Of a stretch of DNA of 57,936 nucleotides, positions 1 to 7,755 are shown in pieces; position 1 is the stretch's first letter; each line of letters begins with the position of its first letter. The stretch comes from UBA11606 sp049437325 (GTDB lineage: Bacteria > Actinomycetota > Acidimicrobiia > Acidimicrobiales > Aldehydirespiratoraceae): contig JBMTIM010000012.1 of NCBI GenBank assembly GCA_049437325.1, positions 1-57,936 of the forward strand, read 5' to 3'. The notes under the pieces are model-generated. The model was not told the origin of the DNA. It worked only from the letters and a program-made list of their open reading frames with translations, and ran no database searches. Made by a program: the position numbers and the translations under genes.

Positions 1-280
1 CGGCCCCCGCACCCTGGGAGCGGACGCCACTGCGGCACAGAAACAACAGCGGCGTCGAGGGATCGAGGCCGCCGGTGGCTTGTTCGACGAAATCGGGATT
101 GGGCGTGCCGGAGCCGTAGGCGGTCCACATCACCATCCGTGCCTGTTTACCGATCGCGTCGAGAACGGGGATCCCCACCAGGTTCCATTCCTGTGGCGTG
201 CGCACGTCGACGAGCACTGCTGCGGGGTCCTCTGCGAGGAGTTGATAGGCATCGTGCACACTGATCTCGGCGAAGGCCAT
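1..280 (-). CDS. Rhodanese-like sulfurtransferase (C-terminus cut by window edge)
   Basis: Reading leftward from an ATG at 280, 93 codons stay open to the window edge. The protein begins MAFAEISVHDAYQLL and continues with an LVDVRTPQEW segment, the standard CH2A start of a rhodanese domain. Near the edge it has CRSGVRS (about residues 84-90), the active-site loop whose Cys carries the persulfide. Single-domain rhodaneses are about 100-140 residues, so only the tail is missing. The substrate cannot be told. It is divergent from the oxygenase at 422, with a near-palindrome between them. Confidence 0.85.
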   Translation of the reverse strand, partial: MAFAEISVHDAYQLLAEDPAAVLVDVRTPQEWNLVGIPVLDAIGKQARMVMWTAYGSGTPNPDFVEQATGGLDPSTPLLFLCRSGVRSQGAGA

Positions 281-300
281 GGTTGCTCCTAATTCCGATC

Positions 301-320
301 GTTTCGATCAGGATTGAAAC
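301..320. promoter_or_regulatory. Near-palindrome between divergent genes (possible operator)
   Basis: The 20 bases GTTTCGATCAGGATTGAAAC pair with themselves at 8 of 10 positions, with GTTTC/GAAAC outer arms. The site lies 20 bp upstream of the rhodanese start and 100 bp upstream of the oxygenase at 422, where a repressor could act on either gene. No cognate regulator is visible in the window. Confidence 0.3.
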
Positions 321-421
321 CGTAGGGCTGGGCCTGCGGCTAACGAGCGGTCATCTGTCACAGTTCACGACGTCGAGACGGGTTCTTTTCACGGCGCCGA
401 TGATCGAACACACTGTGGGCC

Positions 422-1279
422 ATGTACCAGCTCTCCGAGATCGTGGACCTCGACCGCTACCCGCTCCACGAACCCGACTCGACCGCATACCTTGCAGCTG
501 TCGCCGCTGCACGCCAGGGGTTGCGGTCGGTTGGCTGTGCGGTCGTCAAGGACCTCGTTCGACCCGAGGCGGTTGGGCTGCTCAACGACGAGATCATCGA
601 GCGAAAGCACACCACGCACTTCTCGACACAGATGATGAACCCGTACTTCCACACCGAGGTCAACGACGAGTTTCCCGGCCACCATCCGGTCAACACGTTC
701 CTCGAACGCTCGAGCGGTTTCATCCCGGGCGACGCATGGGATCCCGGCTGTGCCACCGACGTGATGTTTCGGGCACCCGAACTCGCCCGCTTCCTGGCCG
801 ACTGCCTCGAGATCCCCGAGCTCCACTGCTACGCCGATCCGCTTGCAGGACTCACCGCCAACATTCTCGACCCGGGCCAGCTGTTCACCTGGCACTTCGA
901 CACGAACGACTTCGCCGTCACCGTCCTGGTGCAGGAAGCCGACGAGGGTGGCCTGTTCGAGTATTGCCCGGCGATCCGTAGCGCCGACGACGAGGGCTTC
1001 GATCGCATCGCTCGTGTGCTCGGCGGAGATCCCACCGGTGTTCACACGCTCGACCTCCGCCCCGGCGACCTGCAGATCTTCCAGGGTCGCCACAGTCTCC
1101 ACCAGGTCTCGCGGGTGCCGGCCACCAGCCGACCCCGACACGCTGCGATCTTCGCCTACACCCGCGAACCCGGTGTGATCGGTCGCGTTACCCGCACCCG
1201 ACAACTGTTTGGCCGGGTGATGCAGGAGCATGTCGACGCCGAGCGGGCGCGCGTGCGATCCGACGCGCTCATCGACTGA
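422..1279 (+). CDS. 2-oxoglutarate/Fe(II) oxygenase, HalD/BesD-like fold with a hydroxylase-type HxD facial triad
   Basis: A 285-residue cupin-fold oxygenase. WHFDTND (H158, D160) and the distal SLHQV (H227) give the 2-His-1-Asp iron site, and R238 or a nearby Arg could hold 2-oxoglutarate. ADPLAGLTANIL before the iron site, EYCPAIRS after it and LRPGDLQIF later resemble, from memory, the ArpA/HalD/BesD group that acts on free amino acids. In that group halogenases carry HxG; the Asp here predicts hydroxylation. It sits 17 bp before a second oxygenase of a different subtype. The substrate is unknown; a basic amino acid or osmolyte is only a guess. Confidence 0.75.
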   Translation: MYQLSEIVDLDRYPLHEPDSTAYLAAVAAARQGLRSVGCAVVKDLVRPEAVGLLNDEIIERKHTTHFSTQMMNPYFHTEVNDEFPGHHPVNTFLERSSGFIPGDAWDPGCATDVMFRAPELARFLADCLEIPELHCYADPLAGLTANILDPGQLFTWHFDTNDFAVTVLVQEADEGGLFEYCPAIRSADDEGFDRIARVLGGDPTGVHTLDLRPGDLQIFQGRHSLHQVSRVPATSRPRHAAIFAYTREPGVIGRVTRTRQLFGRVMQEHVDAERARVRSDALID

Positions 1280-1283
1280 TCGC

Positions 1284-1289
1284 TACCGT
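1284..1289 (+). promoter_or_regulatory. -10 box of a probably leaderless transcript
   Basis: TACCGT fits TANNNT and ends 7 nt before the ATG at 1297, so transcription would start at the start codon. No Shine-Dalgarno sequence precedes that ATG. Confidence 0.4.
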
Positions 1290-1296
1290 CGCGTCC

Positions 1297-2202
1297 ATGC
1301 CGCTTCCGCAGCCGTCAACCGATCCCGACCGACACCGGGCCGACCTCGACGAGTTCGGGTATTGCATCGTGGCCGATGCGCTCTCGGCCGATGAGGCGGC
1401 CGCGCTGACGGACAGGATCAGTGCCCAGGCGGCTGCAGAACGCTCGCAGGCGCTCGATTTCCACTATCCGGCCGACGGAGACGACGACATCAACCAGTGG
1501 GTGTACCAGTTGCTCGCCAAGGGTGACGAGTTCCAGGCGCTGGCCCTGCACCCAACCGCTCGGGCACTCGCCACCCACGTCCTCGGTGTCGACCACATCC
1601 TGTCGTCGGTCGATGCCCACATCACCCACCCAGGCAACAAGCCGATGGCGCTCCACCTCGATCAGTGGTGGATGCCCCAGCCGACGATGCCAGGCACTCC
1701 CCACGTGCGGCAGGGCGACCTGACCCGAACGTCGGGACCGTACGGCGAGCCGACGCCGGCCGACTCCCCGATCTCACCGCCGATGGTCTGCAACATGATG
1801 TGGATGGCGAACGAGTTCACCGTGGAGAACGGCGCGACCCGAATCGTGCCGGGCAGCCACCTCGCCGGCTGTCAGCCCGATCCGAGCCGCACCGACTACG
1901 GCGAGATTGCAATCGAAGCGCCAGCCGGCTCCTTGCTCGTGTGGGAGGGACGGACCTGGCATGCTGCCGGCCTCAACACCTCTGATCACCCGCGCTTCGG
2001 TGTGGTCACCTACTTCTGCGCACCGATCGTCCGATCGCTCGCAAACCTGACGTACGGCATGCGCACCGAGACCCGCACGGCGATGGATCCGGAACTGCTC
2101 AGACTCGCCGGCTTCACCCCGTGGAACAGCTACGGCATGACCGACGACCCGTACGCCGAGGTGGCCCGGCCCGGCGATCAGACCGCAGGCCGCCTCGAGT
2201 AG
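1297..2202 (+). CDS. Phytanoyl-CoA dioxygenase (PhyH) family 2OG/Fe(II) oxygenase
   Basis: 301 residues, normal for PhyH. Iron ligands are visible as LHLDQWW (H120, D122) and a distal TWHAAG (H222), with R233 placed to bind 2-oxoglutarate. VENGATRIVPGSH (177-188) is the typical PhyH strand before the distal His. The protein should hydroxylate an unactivated carbon with decarboxylation of 2-oxoglutarate. It lacks the ectoine-hydroxylase signature, so EctD is unlikely. It follows the previous oxygenase closely but has its own -10 box. Its 3' end is convergent with the SnoaL-like gene, 6 bp away. Confidence 0.85.
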   Translation: MPLPQPSTDPDRHRADLDEFGYCIVADALSADEAAALTDRISAQAAAERSQALDFHYPADGDDDINQWVYQLLAKGDEFQALALHPTARALATHVLGVDHILSSVDAHITHPGNKPMALHLDQWWMPQPTMPGTPHVRQGDLTRTSGPYGEPTPADSPISPPMVCNMMWMANEFTVENGATRIVPGSHLAGCQPDPSRTDYGEIAIEAPAGSLLVWEGRTWHAAGLNTSDHPRFGVVTYFCAPIVRSLANLTYGMRTETRTAMDPELLRLAGFTPWNSYGMTDDPYAEVARPGDQTAGRLE

Positions 2203-2208
2203 AGCCTG

Positions 2209-2580
2209 CTACTCGAACAACGCAGTGAGTGACGCCGGATTGATCCACTCGTCGAGTCGGTGGATCAGCCCATCGTCGCCCACCTGAACAAGCGCGATCG
2301 CTTCGGCGACAAGGTCTTGACCTGCGAGGGTCGTGATCTTCAACGTGTGCTGCTGGAGATAACCACCCTCGATCGGTTCGAGACGCCGAATGACGTACTC
2401 GCGATGCAACGCCCGCCTTCCCATCGCGGCCATCAGCGCCATGTTCTGATCGACGGTCTGGGTGACCCCGTCGAAGTCGTGCCAAATGTCCGCATCCGGG
2501 TGGTAACACCCTCGGGCCGCCTCCACATCGCCGTGGTTCAACGCAGCGAGGAATCGGTGCGCAACATCGGGGACAGCCAT
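2209..2580 (-). CDS. SnoaL-like / NTF2-fold protein
   Basis: A 123-residue protein from the ATG at 2580; a GTG three codons earlier is possible. It has the NTF2-fold pattern of this family: an N-terminal helix (VAHRFLAALNHGDVEAA), then YHPDADIWHDFDG, then strands ending in HRLDEWINP. Such proteins are small polyketide-cyclase-like isomerases, hydrolases or ligand binders. No catalytic residues can be assigned beyond the family-typical acidic and His positions. It lies downstream of the osmolyte operon on the same strand and could be its last gene, 40 bp after the DddP-like stop. Confidence 0.7.
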   Translation of the reverse strand: MAVPDVAHRFLAALNHGDVEAARGCYHPDADIWHDFDGVTQTVDQNMALMAAMGRRALHREYVIRRLEPIEGGYLQQHTLKITTLAGQDLVAEAIALVQVGDDGLIHRLDEWINPASLTALFE

Positions 2581-2620
2581 GAACGCCACTCTAGGTCGAA
2601 CCCAGCATGGTCCTAGACGG

Positions 2621-3931
2621 TCACTCGACGAGGCTCACCGGGAAGTCGGTGAGCAGTTCTGGGCCATGCTCGGTCACCAGATACTGGTTTTCGAGCTTCA
2701 CGCCCTCACCGCCGTCGCGGGAACCGATGTAGCTCTCGCTCGAGAGCACCATGCCGACCTCGAGATGATCGTCGAGCCCCCACTCGTCCCAGGCCCACGG
2801 GTGATAGATGTCGGGGTACTCGTCACACTGGCCGACCCCGTGAAACTTCACCGAGTAGTGCCGGTACTGCTCCCGTGGTGGCATGGTCGAGTCGAAGGTG
2901 AGTTCACGGAAGCTGCGGCCCGGCGTGAGCAGCTCGGCGTTCGATCGCACCATCTCGTCGGCCATGTCGAACAGTTGCTGCTGATGCCCCGTCGGCGCCT
3001 TGTCGCCACAGACCCACGTACGGGAGATGTCGACCATCATCCCGTAGGCCCCGACGAGATCGGTGTCGTAGGCGACGATGTCGCCATTGTCGACGACACG
3101 GGCCGATGCCTCTTGGAACCAGGGATTGGTGCGCGGGCCGGACGAGAGAATCTGCGTCTCGATCCACTCGCCACCCCGGGCGATGTTGCCCTCGTGGAGC
3201 TTGGCCCAGATCTCACGTTCGGTCATCCCGGGCTCCATGCGCCGACGCATGTCGCCCATCGCCGCCTGGCAGGCATGGGCCGAGCAGCGCATCGCCCGGA
3301 TCTCGTCGGGACCCTTGATCTTGCGAGCCTCCTCCATGATCTCCTGGCCGTTGGCGATCGAGAGACCCCCTGCTTCCAGAGCCTTGAAGCCGAGATAGCT
3401 GCACTGGTCGACAGCGATGCGGGGATTGGAGCCACAACGCTCACCGATGACGTCGAGCAGATCGGCTGCCCACCGATGGGTGAGTTCCTCGTAGCGGCTC
3501 CCGGCGAGGAAGTAGGTCGAGCCGATCGCCGGGCGTACCTCGGTGACCACATGACTGTGACCCGAGAGGAACTCGCAGCCCTCGTAATCCCAGACGGTGA
3601 CCTCGCCGTCGCCGCTCACGAAGGCATAGCGGGCGGCATTGTGCATCACCCACAGCTGCATGTTGGTGGTGTCGGAGACGTAGCGAATGTTCATGGGGTC
3701 CATGACGAGCACCCCGTCACAGCGGTACGTCTGCAGGGCTTCGACCGTCCGGTCGACCCGGTACTGCCGCATCGCCGGCAGATCGGGAAGTTCGAGACCG
3801 TCTGCGATCCACTCGGCTTCGAGCGTTGCACCGGGCCCGATGTTCAGATGATGGAGGTCACCCGCGGCGCGCGCCATTTCGGCGGTGCCGTCGAGTGCCT
3901 CCTGGACCGACCTGCGAATGCGACCGCCCAT
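2621..3931 (-). CDS. dddP: DddP-like M24-fold metalloenzyme (candidate DMSP lyase)
   Basis: 436 residues from the ATG at 3931, 4 bp after the upstream stop; the longer open frame to 4060 overlaps the previous gene and was rejected. The fold is creatinase/aminopeptidase (M24). Six metal-ligand positions are present: D289, D291 (YDTD), D301 (VDISRTW), H364 (FHGVGQCDE), E399 and E414. Their spacing mirrors the DddP DMSP lyase set (D295, D297, D307, H371, E406, E421), and D370 matches the proposed DddP catalytic Asp. NIRYVSDTTNMQLW and RGGEWIETQILSSGPRTNPWFQE are also DddP-like segments. DddP releases dimethyl sulfide and acrylate. A relative acting on another osmolyte remains possible; a true prolidase is less likely. 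Confidence 0.7.
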   Translation of the reverse strand: MGGRIRRSVQEALDGTAEMARAAGDLHHLNIGPGATLEAEWIADGLELPDLPAMRQYRVDRTVEALQTYRCDGVLVMDPMNIRYVSDTTNMQLWVMHNAARYAFVSGDGEVTVWDYEGCEFLSGHSHVVTEVRPAIGSTYFLAGSRYEELTHRWAADLLDVIGERCGSNPRIAVDQCSYLGFKALEAGGLSIANGQEIMEEARKIKGPDEIRAMRCSAHACQAAMGDMRRRMEPGMTEREIWAKLHEGNIARGGEWIETQILSSGPRTNPWFQEASARVVDNGDIVAYDTDLVGAYGMMVDISRTWVCGDKAPTGHQQQLFDMADEMVRSNAELLTPGRSFRELTFDSTMPPREQYRHYSVKFHGVGQCDEYPDIYHPWAWDEWGLDDHLEVGMVLSSESYIGSRDGGEGVKLENQYLVTEHGPELLTDFPVSLVE

Positions 3932-3935
3932 GTCT

Positions 3936-6473
3936 CTACCCCCGCATCCGCTCGCCGTCGCGATCCCACAGACACCCGTCGATGCGTTTCGCCGACCGTT
4001 TGACACCGACGACTTCGATCTCCCACGGTCCGTCGGACGCAGCCAATGCAGTTGGCACATAGCCGAGGGCCACCGATGTCTCGCTGTGATGGGCGTAGCC
4101 CCCCGATGTCACCCAGCCGACGACCTCGCCACCGTGCCAGATCGGCTCATCACCGATCACATCGACACCGTCGCGACCCGATTCGCTCTCCACTGCGAAC
4201 GTCGTGAGTGCTCTCGCCCCACCCGGACCACCGTCGCCGTACTTCGCCGCCAGTGCGTCACGACCGATGAACTCCTTCTCCATGCGGATGAACCGGCCGA
4301 GGTTGGCCTCGAACGGGTCGTAGATGGGCCGGTACTCGCGGGCCCAACCGCCGAAGCTCTTCTCGAGTCGTAGCGAGTTGAGGGCGTGAAGACCGAACAG
4401 TTGCATGCCGAACTCCTCACCGGCTTCGACCAACAACTCGTAGACGTATCGCTGATAGCGCGCCGGCATCCAGAATTCGTATCCGAGGTCTCCGGTGAAC
4501 GTCACGCGGCCACACCACACCGGGGCAAGACCGATGTTCATCTCCGTGAACGCCATGAACCGCATCCCGGCCTGGCTCACGTCGGCGTCGGTGACCTTTT
4601 CGAGGACGGCGCGTGCGTTGGGTCCGCAGATCGAGAGGCCGCAGGTTTCGAACCCGAGGGTCTCGTAGCGAACCGACCCGTCGCCGGGCAGATGCATGTC
4701 GAACCACCGCTCGTAGTAGCGCTCGGCGGCTCCCGACCCGAAGAGGACGAACGTCTCGTGCGAACGGGTATTGCCGGTCGCACCGCCGGTCACGGTCGAC
4801 TCGGGTCCTTCGGCCTCGCCGATCGCTGCGCCGAGCGTGGCGACGGTCAGGTCACCGATCAGGTTGCCGTTGTGGTTGGTCATCGGTGTCAGTGCCATAC
4901 GGCCCGGGTTCGGGAGACGACCGGCGAGGACCCTGTCCAGGTACTGACGAGCTCCTGGGCCGGTGAACCGGAACTTCGAGAATCCGGTGGTCTCGAACAG
5001 TCCGACACTTGCACGAACGGCGAGTGTCTCGGCGCGCACGCGGTCCCAGGCGTTCGATCGGCCGAAGGTGACCTCCTCGACCGGTTCCTCGCCATCGTTT
5101 TGGAACCACAGGGCTGCTTCCAGGCCGTAGCCGTCACCGAACACGGCATTCCGGCTGACGAGTCGGTCATAGATCGGTGAGGTCTGGACGTTGCGACCCA
5201 TCGGCAGAAACTCGTTCGGAAAGGTGATCCGGAAACGGCGGGAGTAGTTCTCACGCACCTTCTCGTTGGTGTAGGCCATGGTCGCAAAGTCGCCGTACCG
5301 GGCGATGTCCATGCCCCACACATCGGCGCCGGGGTCACCTTCGATCATCCAGTTGGCCACCGACAGACCGACACCCCCCGACTGCGACAGACCGGCCATG
5401 ACTGCGCACGCCGACCAGAAACCGGGCAGCCCTCGGACCGGACCGATCAGCGGGTTGCCGTCGGGAGCAAAGGTGAACGGGCCGTTGACGACCTGTTTGA
5501 TGCCGGCCTCGGCAAAGATCGGGAAGTGCTTGAACCCGGTGTCGAGTGATTCGGCGATGCGTTCGAGGTCAGGTGTGAGCAGGCGGGCGCCGAAATCCCA
5601 TGGCGTCTGCTTGGCCGACCACGGCTTGCCGTTGCGCTCATAGGTGCCCATCAGCAGGCCGTTGCCCTCCTGTCGCATATAGATCTCGCCACCGAAGTCG
5701 ACGGCATGAATGATCTCCTTGCCGTGCTGCTGGTTGTACTGCACGACCTCGGGGATCTCCTCGGTCAACAGGTACATGTGCTCCATTGCGAGGAGAGGCA
5801 GCTCGAGGCCGACCATCCGGCCGACTTCGCGGGCCCACAGACCGCCGGCGTTGACGACGTGCTCACAGCGGATCACCCCCCTGTCCTCGTCGTTGGTGGT
5901 GTCGTAGAGGACGAGTTCCCAACCCCCGTCGGAGGTGCGGTTGATGTCACGGACCCAGGTGTGGCGGTAGGTCTCGGCGCCCAGTTTGCGGCTGCACTCG
6001 AGGTAGCCGTGGGTGATCTGGGACGGGTCGAGATGGCCCTCATGAGCGTCCCACATGGCTCCGACGAAGTACTGCTCGTCGAGGATCGGCAGGAGGTCTT
6101 TGGCTTCCTTGGTCGAGATGAGTTCGGTCTCCATCCCGAGGTAGCGGCCGCGAGCATGGGTCATGCGGAGCCAGTCCATCCGCTCCGGTGTGTCGGCCAG
6201 CGCGACACCACCGGTGATGTGCATCGACGCGTCGATACCGGACTCGCGCTGGATCTCGTCGTACAGCTCGATCGTGTACTGCTGCAGTTTGGCGACGTTG
6301 GGGTCCCCGTTCAGGGTGTGCATGCCGCCCGCAGAGTGCCAGGTCGAACCTGCCGTGTACTCGGCCCGTTCCAACAACACGACGTCGGTCCAGCCTCCCT
6401 TGGCAAGGTGGTAGAGGACGGATGCTCCGACGACGCCACCGCCGACGACGACGACCTGGGTGTTGGTTTTCAT
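3936..6473 (-). CDS. FAD-dependent dimethylglycine/sarcosine dehydrogenase-like protein with GcvT domains
   Basis: 845 residues from the ATG at 6473, the usual size of dimethylglycine dehydrogenase. The N-terminus has the FAD-binding GGGVVG (11-16) and STWHSAGG, where H46 matches the covalent-flavin His of DMGDH and sarcosine dehydrogenase. An FAO_M-like linker follows near 375-430, then an aminomethyltransferase (GcvT) domain from about 430 to 835 that would pass formaldehyde to tetrahydrofolate. It probably removes one N-methyl group from a secondary or tertiary amine. It starts 10 bp after the Rieske gene stop and ends 4 bp before the DddP-like start, so all are co-transcribed. Confidence 0.85.
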   Translation of the reverse strand: MKTNTQVVVVGGGVVGASVLYHLAKGGWTDVVLLERAEYTAGSTWHSAGGMHTLNGDPNVAKLQQYTIELYDEIQRESGIDASMHITGGVALADTPERMDWLRMTHARGRYLGMETELISTKEAKDLLPILDEQYFVGAMWDAHEGHLDPSQITHGYLECSRKLGAETYRHTWVRDINRTSDGGWELVLYDTTNDEDRGVIRCEHVVNAGGLWAREVGRMVGLELPLLAMEHMYLLTEEIPEVVQYNQQHGKEIIHAVDFGGEIYMRQEGNGLLMGTYERNGKPWSAKQTPWDFGARLLTPDLERIAESLDTGFKHFPIFAEAGIKQVVNGPFTFAPDGNPLIGPVRGLPGFWSACAVMAGLSQSGGVGLSVANWMIEGDPGADVWGMDIARYGDFATMAYTNEKVRENYSRRFRITFPNEFLPMGRNVQTSPIYDRLVSRNAVFGDGYGLEAALWFQNDGEEPVEEVTFGRSNAWDRVRAETLAVRASVGLFETTGFSKFRFTGPGARQYLDRVLAGRLPNPGRMALTPMTNHNGNLIGDLTVATLGAAIGEAEGPESTVTGGATGNTRSHETFVLFGSGAAERYYERWFDMHLPGDGSVRYETLGFETCGLSICGPNARAVLEKVTDADVSQAGMRFMAFTEMNIGLAPVWCGRVTFTGDLGYEFWMPARYQRYVYELLVEAGEEFGMQLFGLHALNSLRLEKSFGGWAREYRPIYDPFEANLGRFIRMEKEFIGRDALAAKYGDGGPGGARALTTFAVESESGRDGVDVIGDEPIWHGGEVVGWVTSGGYAHHSETSVALGYVPTALAASDGPWEIEVVGVKRSAKRIDGCLWDRDGERMRG

Positions 6474-6483
6474 GGGAGGACCT

Positions 6484-7746
6484 TCACGAGTACTGCTCGA
6501 TGGTTGGTGGGGTGGGGTTGGGACCGGTTCCGAGGCGAGACGCTTCGGAACCGTCATCGCCTGCAGGCACGTCGATCCCGGCGAGGGAGTCGGCGGTCAT
6601 GCAGTCGGCGAGCATGTTGTGGAACCGATGAAGTGGTTCCTCGAAACGGGGAGCGAGTGGGCCGGCGGGAACGTTGCCCCGGGCGAGGCCGCGCTGGCCG
6701 CGCTGGCAGATGTCGATGTCTTCGTTGTTGACGTCGAACCAGAATGCACGGGTGGCATCGAGCTCACCCCCGATGAGCTCGGGAGTGGACGGGGGCAACA
6801 GGAACGTGCACGTCTCGCGGGTGAGGCCAGGGGCCACCGGATCGAGGCGCATGACGAAGACATGGTTCGGCAGCACCGAGAAGATGACGTTCGGGTAGAT
6901 GGCGATGTGACGACCACTGGTGGCGTCGGAGTCGTCCAGTCCGTCAGCAGCAGGCAGCACGAGCCAGTCGTCGCGGTCATCACCCGACACCGGCGTGGTG
7001 GTCTGGCCGCAGTACATCCCGGGGCCCTGGTAGCGGTAGTGGTCTTTGACCCGACTGACCTTGGCCAGCTCGGGATGGACCCATGTGAGGTGGTAGTACT
7101 CCTGGAAGTTCTCGCTGATGAGCTTCCAGTTGGCGGCGATGTCGAGGACCGCGGTTTCCTCGATGCGCCACTGCTCGAAGCCATAGCCGCCCATACGTTC
7201 GGGCAGATCGCCGAGCCACTGGTCGAGCGGCGGGGTGTCGGCGGCGAGGCAGGCGAACAGGAGCGGGCCCCACGTGGCAACCCGCACCGGGATGAGTCCG
7301 AAGTCGGCGGGGTCGAAGTCGTCGCGCGGAACCTCGTCGAACAACGGTGTGGCCTTCAGCGTGCCGTCGGTGCCGTACCCCCACCGGTGGTAGGGGCAGC
7401 GAATGATGCCGGAGACCTCACAGTCGGCCTCCGCAAGCTCGGTCCCTCGATGACGGCACGCGTTGAGAAAGCCGCGAAGCTCACCGTCCTCACCCCGGGT
7501 GACGATGATCGATTTCTGCCCGAGCTGCCGGACGAGCAGCGGACCGGATTCGGAGACCTCGCCGGCCAGACCGATGGTGACCCATGCCCGTTCGAACACG
7601 AGTTGCTGCTCGAGCGCAAAGAACCGGTCGTCGACGTAGGCCGACGGGTGGAGACCGCTCGACCGACGCAGCGGTGCTCTCGTACCGCGCCATGCTGCCT
7701 CGTCGGTCCAGTCGGTCAGGTCGGGTTGTACAGGGATGTTCACCAC
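6484..7746 (-). CDS. Rieske-type aromatic-ring-hydroxylating/betaine-demethylating oxygenase, alpha subunit
   Basis: 420 residues. The [2Fe-2S] Rieske motif is CRHRG...CPYHRW (C97, H99, C117, H120). The mononuclear iron site is NFQEYYHLTWVH (H219, H224) with D343. The spacing and ENFQEYYH motif resemble glycine-betaine monooxygenase GbcA, stachydrine demethylase and carnitine monooxygenase more than ring dioxygenases. The start is one of two consecutive GTG codons (7746 or 7743) after an AGGAG ribosome site. No reductase component (GbcB-like) is next to it, so electrons must come from an enzyme encoded elsewhere. Expected role: oxidative N-demethylation of a quaternary amine, feeding the DMGDH-like product downstream. 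Confidence 0.85.
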   Translation of the reverse strand: MVNIPVQPDLTDWTDEAAWRGTRAPLRRSSGLHPSAYVDDRFFALEQQLVFERAWVTIGLAGEVSESGPLLVRQLGQKSIIVTRGEDGELRGFLNACRHRGTELAEADCEVSGIIRCPYHRWGYGTDGTLKATPLFDEVPRDDFDPADFGLIPVRVATWGPLLFACLAADTPPLDQWLGDLPERMGGYGFEQWRIEETAVLDIAANWKLISENFQEYYHLTWVHPELAKVSRVKDHYRYQGPGMYCGQTTTPVSGDDRDDWLVLPAADGLDDSDATSGRHIAIYPNVIFSVLPNHVFVMRLDPVAPGLTRETCTFLLPPSTPELIGGELDATRAFWFDVNNEDIDICQRGQRGLARGNVPAGPLAPRFEEPLHRFHNMLADCMTADSLAGIDVPAGDDGSEASRLGTGPNPTPPTIEQYS

Positions 7747-7755
7747 CGTCGTCTC

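Noticed and set aside
1297..2202. Ectoine hydroxylase EctD
   Set aside because: The EctD iron-site signature is absent (LHLDQWW instead) and there are no ectABC genes nearby.
2621..3931. Xaa-Pro dipeptidase
   Set aside because: The metal ligands fit any M24 member, but several long segments and the spacing resemble DddP and the operon contains osmolyte enzymes.
3932..4060. Upstream extension of the DddP-like gene to 4060
   Set aside because: It overlaps the end of the FAD/GcvT gene, whereas the ATG at 3931 follows that stop by 4 bp and gives a DddP-like length.
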